This document shows, piece after piece, positions 30,903-39,078 of a stretch of DNA of 64,000 nt. Numbering within the stretch: position 1 is the first letter of the stretch; the number at the start of each line of letters is the position of its first letter. The position numbers were made by a program, and so were the translations under genes. Source of the DNA: DASPWV01 sp046727855 (GTDB taxonomy: Bacteria; Acidobacteriota; Vicinamibacteria; Vicinamibacterales; UBA2999); assembly GCA_046727855.1 (NCBI GenBank), contig JBKPDL010000068.1, positions 19,354 to 83,353 on the forward strand, given 5' to 3'. Under the pieces are notes generated by a model. The model saw only the letters and a program-made list of their open reading frames with translations. It searched no databases and was not told where the DNA came from.

Positions 30903-31817
30903 ATGCCCCCGTCGATTCGCAAAGCTGTGTTTCCCGCCGCGGGGTTGGGAACACGGTTCCTTCCCGCCACGAAAGCGCAACCCAAGGAAATGCTGCCGCT
31001 CGTGGACAAGCCGACGATTCAGTACGGCGTTGAGGAAGCCGTCGCCTCCGGTGTCACTGACATCGTTCTCGTCACGGGGCGGGGCAAGAACGCCATCGAG
31101 GATCACTTCGATCGATCGACGGAACTCGAAAGCTTTCTCGAAGCGCGTGGCAAGCGTGAGCAACTGGAACAGGTCCGATGGATTTCAAGCCTGATCAATC
31201 TGTCGTACGTGCGCCAAGGCGAGCCGCTTGGTCTTGGTCATGCCGTGCTGGTGGCCAAGGCCCTCATCGGCGACGAACCTTTCGCCGTCGTTCTCGGGGA
31301 CGACGTGATGGACGCGGACCCGCCGGCGCTCAGGCAGATGATCGAGGTGTATAACCGCGTTGACGGACCGGTCCTTGCCGTTGAACGCGTGCCTGAAGAG
31401 GACGTCTCGAGCTACGGCATCATCAGCGTGCAGCCGGATCTGGTCGCCGACTCGTTTGCGTCAGACGCGCCACGCGTGCATCGGATCAAGGACTTGGTTG
31501 AGAAACCGCCGCGTGGCGAGGCGCCCTCGAACCTCGCCATCATCGGCCGCTACATCCTCACGCCAGACATCTTTTCAGCGCTCGAGGCGACTTCGGAAGA
31601 TCGATCCGGAGAGATTCAGCTCACGAACGGCCTCCGCCGACTGCTGCAGAAGCGGCCTCTTTACGCGTGCGAGGTGAAGGGTGTCCGCCATGACACCGGG
31701 AACAAGTTAGGTTATCTGAAGGCTACCGTCTATTTCGCGCTGAAGCGTCCGGACCTGGCAGACGCGTTTCGCGCATATTTGGAGAGCCTGAATCTCACGT
31801 CGACGCTCAAACCGTGA
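30903..31817 (+). CDS. galU: UTP-glucose-1-phosphate uridylyltransferase
   Basis: A 304-residue nucleotidyltransferase: KAVFPAAGLGTRFLPATKAQPKEMLPLVDKP at the start is the GalU nucleotide-binding and catalytic segment, with GLGHAVLVAK, VVLGDDVMD, KDLVEKP and KGVRHDTGNKLGY following. It makes UDP-glucose for cell-envelope polysaccharides. A much longer open frame through the complementary strand of serS is a shadow; the real start is the ATG at 30903. No Shine-Dalgarno sequence is visible in the 18-nt divergent gap to serS, so promoter signals must lie in serS or be very compact. Confidence 0.95.
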   Translation: MPPSIRKAVFPAAGLGTRFLPATKAQPKEMLPLVDKPTIQYGVEEAVASGVTDIVLVTGRGKNAIEDHFDRSTELESFLEARGKREQLEQVRWISSLINLSYVRQGEPLGLGHAVLVAKALIGDEPFAVVLGDDVMDADPPALRQMIEVYNRVDGPVLAVERVPEEDVSSYGIISVQPDLVADSFASDAPRVHRIKDLVEKPPRGEAPSNLAIIGRYILTPDIFSALEATSEDRSGEIQLTNGLRRLLQKRPLYACEVKGVRHDTGNKLGYLKATVYFALKRPDLADAFRAYLESLNLTSTLKP

Positions 31818-31849
31818 GGGTGTCAGTAACCGGGACGCCCGGCAAAGGC

Positions 31850-31882
31850 GCCGACACGGGCGCGCCTTGCCGACTAAAGCCA
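31850..31882. terminator. Candidate bidirectional hairpin between convergent galU and fmdB-type genes
   Basis: cggcaaaggcgc and gcgcgccttgccg pair with one bulge around a cgacacgg loop. It sits in the 145-nt spacer where galU (+) and the zinc-ribbon gene (-) converge. No T-tract on either side. Nothing else is seen in the spacer. Confidence 0.4.
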
Positions 31883-31962
31883 CGCCAACGCGCCAACCCC
31901 ACTCGTCCGCCGTTACACGCGCGCGTTCTTACCGAGAGCTGATAGCCGACTGTTGACAGCTT

Positions 31963-32292
31963 CTACGATGTCGCCGGCTTGGTCTCCGGCTTCGATTCCA
32001 CTTTCGTTTCTGTTTTTGGTTCCGCCTTCGATTCCGCTGACGATGTGCCGGACGCCGCGCGTTTCGAGTCGGCGGCCTTGTCGCCGCCGGCTGCGGCTCC
32101 ATCCGTTTTGCCGGCGCGCGCGTAGTCGGTGATGTACCACCCGGAACCTTTGAACTGTATGGCCGGCGACGAGAGGAGCTTGCGCACGACGCCGTTGCAG
32201 CGGGGACATGCTTCAAGCGGAGCGTCGGAGAACTTCTGAATCACCTCGAAGCGATGCCCGCAGGCCTCGCACTGGTATTCATACAACGGCAT
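31963..32292 (-). CDS. FmdB family zinc-ribbon protein with charged repeat tail
   Basis: A 109-residue protein starting MPLYEYQCEACGHRFEV. The two CxxC knuckles (CEAC, CPRC) form the FmdB/CxxC_CXXC_SSSS zinc ribbon, with the usual VRKLLSSPAIQFKGSGWYITDY after it. Residues about 65-109 are a Lys/Glu/Thr/Ser tail of imperfect KxExK units that is probably disordered. Function is unknown; FmdB itself was linked to regulation of formamidase/amidase operons. The start at 32292 has GGAG 9 nt upstream inside the end of the DUF885 gene, whose stop is only 5 nt away. Confidence 0.85.
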   Translation of the reverse strand: MPLYEYQCEACGHRFEVIQKFSDAPLEACPRCNGVVRKLLSSPAIQFKGSGWYITDYARAGKTDGAAAGGDKAADSKRAASGTSSAESKAEPKTETKVESKPETKPATS

Positions 32293-32297
32293 CAGGT

Positions 32298-34004
32298 TTA
32301 CTCCAGCACCGCATCGGCCGGGCGCGCGCTCAAGCCGTCCGGGGAGCTTCGTGTCAGCGTCGGCACGCCGAGCATCAGTTGGCGAAGCGCCCAGAACGGC
32401 GCCGCGCCCTGCGCCAGCAACGCCTCGTGAAACGCGCGGAGCGACGCCTTGCCGGCCCGTTGTTCCTGCCAATCACGACGCAGCTTCAGCAGCGCGAGTT
32501 TGCCGGCAGTGTAGACCAGGTACGTCGGATCGAAGGTGCCGCGCTCGGCTTCGCGGCGCGCGCTCGCTTCTTCCAAAAACGCTTCGTCGCGGAAAAAGCG
32601 AACGCCTTGCTCGACCGACCAGTCGTCGGTGTGCAGCCGTATGCCCACCACAAAGCGCGCGAGGCGCACGAGCGCTTCGGCGAGCTGGCCCAGTTTGAGC
32701 GTGTAATCACGCCGGCCGAATCCGGCCTCGATCATCATCTGCTCGCAGTAGTGCGCCCAGCCCTCGACATACGACGTCGTCATGAATAACGTCGAGCGCC
32801 GCACCTTCGATTCCACGCGGCGGAGGTGCTGATAGTGCAGGTAATGGCCGGGAAAGACTTCGTGAATCGAGATGGTCCAGAGCGTCGGGATGTTGAAGTC
32901 GCGAAGATGTTCCAGTTGTCGCTCCGCTGGCCAGCTCGGGTCCACGTCGGTGAGGTAGTAGAGCGCACGTGAGGCGCGCGGCTCAAATGGGCCGGGCGAC
33001 CACATGCTGGCAAACGACCAGCGGAAGAACTCCGGAGTTGGAGCAACCTCGACCGAGAGGCCGTCTGGTATGGGCACGATCGCGTTCCGTTCGAGGAACG
33101 TTTTCAGTTCTCCCAACTGCTCACGGGCAGTGGCGAGCAACTTGCCCGGTTCAGGATGCGATTCCCTTTTCGCTTTGCGCCACGACTCGATCGGGTCCGC
33201 GCCGTTGAGGCGTCCCGCCAGGGTGCGGAACTCCTCCTGCGTGGCGTGGAGCTCACGTTCGGCGATCGCCAGCAGTCGGTCGACAGGAAGCGCAATTCCC
33301 TCATCCACGCGCAGCTTCTGTTCGAACTTGTCGCGACCGAGGCGGAACGACGCCTTGGCGCGGGGGCGCACATCGTTCTCGAGGTAATCAACATAGCTCC
33401 CGATTGACTGCACGGCTTCGGCCGACGCGTCGGCGAGATCCGCAAGCAGGTGCAAATCGTCGAGCGATGAAAACGCCTTGGGCAAATCGCTGTCGATGAA
33501 CGTCATGGCGCCTCGAAGCGTCTCGAGGCCGACCTTGACGAACATCGCCGGCGTCTCTTTGATGTTTTCGCGCGCGGCCTCGATCAGGCGCGGCGTCTGA
33601 CGCAGCTTCGACAGCACCCGCCGCGCGCGTTCAGGCACCGGCGCGTAATCGAAGATCGCCTGCGCCGCGAGGCTCGAGGCGAGCGTCTCGGCATAGACGT
33701 AGGGATTGCGTTCCCAAGAGCGGACTTCCTCGAATTCGAAGAGACGCGACCGGATGTTGGCAGAGACAATCGCGTGCTCCACGCGCTCGACATCTGGAAG
33801 CGTGTCGACCGGAATCGCGTCGAGACGGCGGGCGAAGCCGGCAAGCGCACTCAAATGCGTGTCGATCGCGGGCTTTCGGAAATCCTCCAGCAGATCGTCA
33901 TGGAGGTGAACGCCATCCATCGTGGCACTGGTAGGGTGCGCCTCGTATAGATAGTTGAGGTAGTCGTCGACAAAGTGTGGGAAAGGCTCGGCCGCGTGCA
34001 TCAA
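32298..34004 (-). CDS. DUF885 family protein (putative metallopeptidase)
   Basis: A 568-residue protein with no signal peptide. The C-terminal half contains HEVFPGHYLHYQHL, the HExxxGH-type motif that marks DUF885 as a probable zinc peptidase, and the downstream TSYVEGWAHYCEQMMIEAGF with a likely third metal ligand (E and H). The N-terminal half is alpha-helical. Family members are often annotated as X-Pro or carboxy-peptidase-like; none of that is shown here. It is followed closely by the zinc-ribbon gene and is divergent from rsmI (103-nt spacer without clear signals). Confidence 0.8.
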   Translation of the reverse strand: MMHAAEPFPHFVDDYLNYLYEAHPTSATMDGVHLHDDLLEDFRKPAIDTHLSALAGFARRLDAIPVDTLPDVERVEHAIVSANIRSRLFEFEEVRSWERNPYVYAETLASSLAAQAIFDYAPVPERARRVLSKLRQTPRLIEAARENIKETPAMFVKVGLETLRGAMTFIDSDLPKAFSSLDDLHLLADLADASAEAVQSIGSYVDYLENDVRPRAKASFRLGRDKFEQKLRVDEGIALPVDRLLAIAERELHATQEEFRTLAGRLNGADPIESWRKAKRESHPEPGKLLATAREQLGELKTFLERNAIVPIPDGLSVEVAPTPEFFRWSFASMWSPGPFEPRASRALYYLTDVDPSWPAERQLEHLRDFNIPTLWTISIHEVFPGHYLHYQHLRRVESKVRRSTLFMTTSYVEGWAHYCEQMMIEAGFGRRDYTLKLGQLAEALVRLARFVVGIRLHTDDWSVEQGVRFFRDEAFLEEASARREAERGTFDPTYLVYTAGKLALLKLRRDWQEQRAGKASLRAFHEALLAQGAAPFWALRQLMLGVPTLTRSSPDGLSARPADAVLE

Positions 34005-34107
34005 GTTCTCTGGCCCCAGTTGGATCGAACCTCGGCCTTGGATCTCCAGGCCACGAAGCGCCTCCGCGCGGGTGGGCGATCCTTCAATGCTACATTAAAA
34101 TTCTGCC

Positions 34108-34956
34108 GTGACGGGCACGCTCTTCGTCGTCGCCACCCCGATCGGCAACCTGGAAGATATAACCCTCCGCGCGCTTCGCGTCCTGCGGGAGGTGGACCTG
34201 GTCGCCGCCGAGGATACGCGGCGCACGGGCAACCTGCTTCGCCACTATAAGATCGAGACGCCGCTCGTAAGCCTGCACGAGCGCAATGAAAGTGTCCGTA
34301 TTGGCCCGATCCTCGACCGGCTGCGTGCGGGTCGGTCGGTTGCACTCGTCAGCGACGCCGGGACCCCCGCCATTTCGGATCCGGGAGCGACACTCGTCCG
34401 GGCGGTTCGCGACGCAGGGTTTACCGTCGCGCCCGTACCCGGACCCAGCGCCGTGCTCGCGGCAATAAGCGCCAGTGGGCTCAGAACCGGGCGGTTCGTG
34501 TTCGCTGAATTTCCACCTGTTAGGTCATCAGCCCGCAGGAAATGGGTGGCATGGGCGACCTCACGAACGGAGGAGGCCGTCGTTTTCTTCGAAGCACCGC
34601 ACCGAATCGAGAAGACGCTCACAGAACTCGCATCATTATTGGGTGAACGACCAATTTGTGTCGGCCGTGAGTTGACAAAGCTCCATGAGGAGTGGCGCGA
34701 GGGCCTCGCGCAGGCTCTGGCGAGGCACTTTCAAGACCCTCAGGGCGAATTCGTGATCGTCATCCCACCGCGGCCGGATGACGGAACGCCAAGCGAACCT
34801 CCGCCTGATGATGTGGTCTACGCCTTATTTGGTCAAATAGCCAATAACAATGCGCTCGATCGTCGCGCTGCGGTCCGTGAGGTTGCCGAAAGACTGGAAA
34901 TGACGCCTAAGGCCGTCTACGAAGCGATCGAGCGAGCCAAGAATTCTGGCGTGTGA
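34108..34956 (+). CDS. rsmI: 16S rRNA (cytidine(1402)-2'-O)-methyltransferase
   Basis: A 282-residue tetrapyrrole-methylase-fold enzyme. TLFVVATPIGNLEDITLRALRVL, VAAEDTRRTGNLLRHY, LVSDAGTPAISDPGA and VVFFEAPHRIEKTL are diagnostic RsmI segments. It methylates the ribose of C1402 in the decoding centre. The start is GTG (34108), right before TGTLFVV; no strong ribosome-binding site is present. The C-terminus has an extra helical region (FGQIANNNALDRRAAVREVAERL) typical of RsmI. Confidence 0.95.
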   Translation: MTGTLFVVATPIGNLEDITLRALRVLREVDLVAAEDTRRTGNLLRHYKIETPLVSLHERNESVRIGPILDRLRAGRSVALVSDAGTPAISDPGATLVRAVRDAGFTVAPVPGPSAVLAAISASGLRTGRFVFAEFPPVRSSARRKWVAWATSRTEEAVVFFEAPHRIEKTLTELASLLGERPICVGRELTKLHEEWREGLAQALARHFQDPQGEFVIVIPPRPDDGTPSEPPPDDVVYALFGQIANNNALDRRAAVREVAERLEMTPKAVYEAIERAKNSGV

Positions 34957-35004
34957 CCAACTTGACCTCTCTTTGGACTTTTTGCTAAGTTTTTGCGCCC
35001 GGAG

Positions 35005-35682
35005 ATGGGTCATTTGGCGAAGCAGCAGTCAGCGCGAAAGCCGGCGGCAGGTAAGCCATCCCCCTCACGCCCACCTGCAAAAGTCGATGCTGAAGTCCCG
35101 AACGAAAACCTGGGCCTGAACGCATCCCAGGCGCCCGCTCCCCGACCCTCGACCTATTTGGAAGCGGTTGGGTTATACGAGCGAGCCGTCCGGACGCTCC
35201 AGCAGCACAACTACGCGAAGGCCGCCGATCTTTTGCGGCATATGGTCGCGACCTTTCCTGAGGAACGTGAGCTCATCGAGCGCTCGCGGATGTATCTCGC
35301 GCTTTGCGAGCGCCAGTTGGAGCCACTTACGGCTGAGCCTCGAGACACGCCCGAACGCCTGTACGCGGCCACAATTGCCCTGAATGCTGGTAAGCTCGAC
35401 GATGCGGTGGCGCACCTCGAGCGAATTCTCGAGGCCGAGTCAGCCCACGATCAGGCGCTCTACATGCTGGCTGTGGCGTACACCGAACGCGAGCAGGTTC
35501 CAGAAGCGATACGCTATCTGCAGCAGGCCATCGAGGCGAACCCGGAAAACCGCGCGCTGGCGCGCGTGGATCCCGACCTTGATGACCTCCGAGACGATGA
35601 CGCCGTGGCCGCGCTACTCGAGGCGCCGCCGGTAACGCGCCCCGCCACTGAGCACAGGCGCAGGGCCGTGCGCCGCAAGTAG
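35005..35682 (+). CDS. TPR-repeat protein
   Basis: About 225 residues. After a 45-residue Lys/Pro/Ala-rich, probably disordered N-terminus come three to four tetratricopeptide-like units (YLEAVGLYERAVRTLQQHNYAKAADLLRHM, DAVAHLERILEAE, ALYMLAVAYTEREQVPEAIRYLQQAIEANP). It ends in a basic tail (HRRRAVRRK). Likely a cytoplasmic scaffold; the partner is unknown. The frame opens with TTG at 34993. ATG at 35005 follows GGAG with no gap and TTG at 35014 has GGAG at 9 nt, so the start is uncertain by a few codons. glmU begins 27 nt downstream. Confidence 0.75.
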   Translation: MGHLAKQQSARKPAAGKPSPSRPPAKVDAEVPNENLGLNASQAPAPRPSTYLEAVGLYERAVRTLQQHNYAKAADLLRHMVATFPEERELIERSRMYLALCERQLEPLTAEPRDTPERLYAATIALNAGKLDDAVAHLERILEAESAHDQALYMLAVAYTEREQVPEAIRYLQQAIEANPENRALARVDPDLDDLRDDDAVAALLEAPPVTRPATEHRRRAVRRK

Positions 35683-35709
35683 CCGCTCCGGGCGTCGCCC
35701 CGACGCCCG

Positions 35710-37122
35710 ATGTCCGATCTTCACATCGTCGTACTCGCCGCCGGAAAGGGCACGCGGATGAAATCCGAAGTGCCCAAGGTGTTGCACCGCATAGCCGGTC
35801 TGACGCTGATCGACCATGTGCTGCGCATCGCGAGCGCGCTCAACCCGTCCAGCACAACGATCGTCGTGGGCCATGCCGGCAATCTGGTTCGCGACCATCT
35901 GGCGCCGCACTCGCATCTCGAGTTCGTTGTGCAGGAGCCGCAATTGGGGACCGGACATGCGCTGCTGCAAACCGCGCCAGTGCTTCGCGGCCGTCAGGGA
36001 ACCGTTCTGCTGCTGTCTGGCGACGTGCCGCTACTCAGCTCACGCACGCTGGAGCGGCTCATTGCTACCCATCGCGAAACGCGCGCGTTTGCCACGGTAC
36101 TGACAGCCCTCATCGATCGTTCGTATGGCTATGGCCGGATCGTCAGGACGCAGGGCAGGATCACGCGCATCGTCGAGGAAAAGGACGCGTCGAGGGTGCA
36201 GCGGGAGATCAAGGAGATCAATTCCGGCATTTACGCGTTCAATGTCGAGCCGCTCTTCGACTCCCTCGAACAGATCGGATCCGACAACGCGCAAGACGAG
36301 TACTACCTTCCCGATCTCATCGGCATCTATCGTCGCAGGCGCAAAGTTGTTTCGACGTTCACGATTGACAATGCGAGCGAAATTCGCGGCATCAACAGCC
36401 GCTCTGAGCTCGCCGAGGTCAGCACCATGGTGCGACAGCAGAAAAACGAAGAACTGATGGCCGCCGGCGTCACCTTGATCGATCCCGCGACCACGTATAT
36501 CGACGTCGACGTGGAGATTGCGCCAGACACCGTGATATACCCGTGTGTGTTCATCGAAGGCTCGACCAGGATTGGCGCCGCGTGTGAGATTCACGCCGGG
36601 AGCCGCATCGTCAATTCCACGCTCGGCGATCGCGTCGTCGTTCGGAATCACTCGGTCATCGCGGAAGCCACCATCGCGAGTGGTGCATCCGTGGGACCGT
36701 TCGCCCACCTGCGGCCTGGTGCCGACGTGGGATCCGAGGCGCACGTCGGCAATTACGTGGAGCTCAAGAACGCGAAGCTCGGAGCGCGCAGCAAGGCCAA
36801 TCACCTCACGTATCTTGGCGACGCGACGATCGGCGCGAACGTCAACGTGGGTGCAGGCACGATTACCTGCAACTACGATGGCCGGACGAAGAACCGGACG
36901 GTGATCGAGGACGGTGCGTTCATCGGAAGCGACACCACGCTCGTCGCTCCGGTCAGGGTGGGGCAGAATGCGTATGTCGGTGCCGGATCGACGATTACCG
37001 ACGATGTGCCGGCCGGCGCCCTGGGCATCGCACGCGGGCGCCAGGAAGTAAAGGAAGGCTGGGTGCAAAAGAGAAGTTCACAGTTGTCAGTTGCCGGGTC
37101 AAAAGAGGCCGAGTCCATTTGA
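35710..37122 (+). CDS. glmU: Bifunctional GlmU (GlcN-1-P acetyltransferase / GlcNAc-1-P uridylyltransferase)
   Basis: A 470-residue enzyme. The N-terminal pyrophosphorylase domain begins VVLAAGKGTRMKSEVPKVLHRIAG with GTGHALLQ and LSGDVPLL; residues about 255-450 are a left-handed beta-helix of hexapeptide repeats ending in NYDGRTKNRTVIEDGAFIGSD. It makes UDP-GlcNAc for peptidoglycan and other polymers. glmS follows after 48 nt, so consecutive steps from fructose-6-P to UDP-GlcNAc are encoded together. The last ~15 residues (KRSSQLSVAGSKEA) run into a cagtt-type degenerate spacer repeat. Confidence 0.95.
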   Translation: MSDLHIVVLAAGKGTRMKSEVPKVLHRIAGLTLIDHVLRIASALNPSSTTIVVGHAGNLVRDHLAPHSHLEFVVQEPQLGTGHALLQTAPVLRGRQGTVLLLSGDVPLLSSRTLERLIATHRETRAFATVLTALIDRSYGYGRIVRTQGRITRIVEEKDASRVQREIKEINSGIYAFNVEPLFDSLEQIGSDNAQDEYYLPDLIGIYRRRRKVVSTFTIDNASEIRGINSRSELAEVSTMVRQQKNEELMAAGVTLIDPATTYIDVDVEIAPDTVIYPCVFIEGSTRIGAACEIHAGSRIVNSTLGDRVVVRNHSVIAEATIASGASVGPFAHLRPGADVGSEAHVGNYVELKNAKLGARSKANHLTYLGDATIGANVNVGAGTITCNYDGRTKNRTVIEDGAFIGSDTTLVAPVRVGQNAYVGAGSTITDDVPAGALGIARGRQEVKEGWVQKRSSQLSVAGSKEAESI

Positions 37123-37170
37123 ACTGAACAACCGTCACCTAAAACGTCGAACTGGTAACTGGAAACTTTT
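37075..37170. repeat. Degenerate cagttgtcagttgcc / aactggtaactgg repeat at the glmU-glmS junction
   Basis: The end of glmU and the spacer to glmS consist of imperfect copies of cagtt(g/t) in one orientation and aactgg in the other, forming a loose inverted arrangement around 37120. A related string (tttcaaactgaaacctgg) occurs at 41350-41370 between pcrA and the lipoprotein gene. No function is evident. Confidence 0.45.
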
Positions 37171-39015
37171 ATGTGCGGCATCATTGGCTACATCGGTGAA
37201 AAGCCCGTCGTCCCTGTTCTCATCGAGGGGTTGCGCCGGCTCGAATATCGCGGTTACGACTCGGCCGGCGTTGCGGTTGTCAACGGAACCGGGATCGAGT
37301 TGCGGCGCAGCGCCGGCAAGCTGTCGAACCTCGAACAGGCGATTTCGCAGGAGCCGCTGACCGGCCGCTATGGCCTTGGCCACACTCGTTGGGCGACGCA
37401 CGGGCGGCCGACGGAAGAAAACGCGCATCCGCATCGCGACTGCACCGGCCGCATCGTGGTCGTGCACAACGGCATCATCGAGAACTACCTCGAGCTGAAA
37501 CAGGAGCTGCAGTCGAAAGGCCACAGGTTCGTCACCGAAACCGATACCGAAGTCGTCGCGCACCTTGTGGAACAAGAGTGGAAAGACGACGGTCTCGAGG
37601 GCGCAGTGCAGCGCGCCATGACGCGCCTGCGCGGGCTGTTCGCGATTGTGTTGATGTCTTCGGACGACGACCAGAAGATTGTCGCCGTACGCAATGGCCC
37701 GCCGGTTGTGGTCGGACTCGGGGAAGGCGAGTGTTTCATCGCATCCGATATTCCCGCCATCCTGCAGCACACACGCAACGTCGTCTTCCTGAACGATGAG
37801 GAGATGGCGATAGCGACGCGCGACGGCGTCCGCTTCACGGATCTTTCAGGCCACACCATCGAGAAAAAGCCGCAGCGCGTGACCTGGGATCCCGTTCAGG
37901 CCGAGAAGGCGGGATACAAGCACTTCATGCTCAAGGAGATCTTCGAGCAGCCCACGGCCGTGCGCGAGACGATTCTGGGCCGGGTATCGCGCGACAGTGG
38001 CTTGATTCACCTCGAGGAGATGAACCTGTCGGATGACGATTTCCGCAGGGTCGACAAGGTGCAGCTGATCGCGTGCGGAACGTCGTGGCACGCGGGTCTC
38101 GTTGGCAAGTTCCTGATCGAGCAGATGGCAAAAGTTTCTGCCGAAGTCGATTACGGCTCCGAGTTCCGCTATCGCAAGCCGATTGTCAACGACAAGACAC
38201 TCACGGTCGTCATCACGCAGTCGGGCGAGACCGCCGACACGCTGGCGGCGTTACGCGAAGCGAAAAACCGCGGCTCGAAGAGCGTCGCTATCTGCAACGT
38301 CGTGGGCAGCATGGCGACGCGCGAAGTCGACGGCACAATCTATACGCATGCCGGACCAGAAATCGGCGTCGCCTCGACCAAAGCCTTTACTTGCCAGCTC
38401 GTGGCGCTGCATCTCCTCGCCATGTATATAGGCCAGGTCCGGGGAACGCTCAGCGAGGACGAGCGTCGCAAGCACATCGACGAGCTGCTGCTGTTGCCGA
38501 AGCAGCTCGAAGAAATCCTGAAACGATCCAAGCAGCTCGAAGATCTCGCGGGTCGTTTCCACAGCCGCAGCGACTTTTTGTATCTCGGGCGCGGCATCAA
38601 CTATCCGATCGCGCTCGAAGGCGCACTCAAGCTGAAAGAGATCTCGTACATTCACGCCGAGGGATACCCCGCCGGCGAGATGAAGCACGGCCCGATCGCG
38701 CTCATCGACGAGAAGATGCCCGTCGTCGCGATCGCGCCCGCCGACCCGGTTTACGAGAAGATGCTTGGAAACATCCAGGAAGCCAAGGCGCGCGGCGGCG
38801 CCGTGATCGCAGTGACGACGGCAGGAGACGACACGTTGTGGCGATTGCTGGATCGCAATACTGACTCGATCATTTCAGTTCCTGCAATGGCGCCAGAGCT
38901 AACGCCGATCGGAATTGTGCTGCCGTTGCAACTTCTTGCCTACCAGATCGCGGTGCGCCGCGGGTGTGACGTCGATCAGCCGAGGAATCTGGCCAAGAGC
39001 GTGACGGTAGAATAG
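37171..39015 (+). CDS. glmS: Glutamine-fructose-6-phosphate aminotransferase (isomerizing)
   Basis: A 614-residue enzyme. Cys2 of MCGIIGYIG is the glutaminase nucleophile; residues 1-220 form the Ntn-hydrolase domain ([18 protein letters not shown]). Two SIS sugar-isomerase domains follow ([56 protein letters not shown]), ending in the conserved [13 protein letters not shown]. It catalyses the first step to UDP-GlcNAc. Two palindromic elements lie directly after the stop codon. Confidence 0.97.
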   Translation: MCGIIGYIGEKPVVPVLIEGLRRLEYRGYDSAGVAVVNGTGIELRRSAGKLSNLEQAISQEPLTGRYGLGHTRWATHGRPTEENAHPHRDCTGRIVVVHNGIIENYLELKQELQSKGHRFVTETDTEVVAHLVEQEWKDDGLEGAVQRAMTRLRGLFAIVLMSSDDDQKIVAVRNGPPVVVGLGEGECFIASDIPAILQHTRNVVFLNDEEMAIATRDGVRFTDLSGHTIEKKPQRVTWDPVQAEKAGYKHFMLKEIFEQPTAVRETILGRVSRDSGLIHLEEMNLSDDDFRRVDKVQLIACGTSWHAGLVGKFLIEQMAKVSAEVDYGSEFRYRKPIVNDKTLTVVITQSGETADTLAALREAKNRGSKSVAICNVVGSMATREVDGTIYTHAGPEIGVASTKAFTCQLVALHLLAMYIGQVRGTLSEDERRKHIDELLLLPKQLEEILKRSKQLEDLAGRFHSRSDFLYLGRGINYPIALEGALKLKEISYIHAEGYPAGEMKHGPIALIDEKMPVVAIAPADPVYEKMLGNIQEAKARGGAVIAVTTAGDDTLWRLLDRNTDSIISVPAMAPELTPIGIVLPLQLLAYQIAVRRGCDVDQPRNLAKSVTVE

Positions 39016-39017
39016 AT

Positions 39018-39078
39018 CGCGGACCTAAAGGTCCGCGCTACATGTAGCGCGGGGCTTTGGCCCCGCGACCACTACATG
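39018..39078. repeat. Pair of palindromic elements between glmS and pcrA; the second contains the pcrA start codon
   Basis: Element 1: CGCGGACC-TAAA-GGTCCGCG (39018-39037), perfect 8-bp arms. Element 2: CGCGGGGC-TTTG-GCCCCGCG (39048-39067) enclosed by CATGTAG (39041-39047) and CTACATG (39072-39078). The ATG of pcrA (39076-39078) is part of the outer arm. The pair fills the whole 60-nt spacer. Related cores occur at 6814-6839, 44988-45007, 62214-62231 and 62833-62852. Confidence 0.75.
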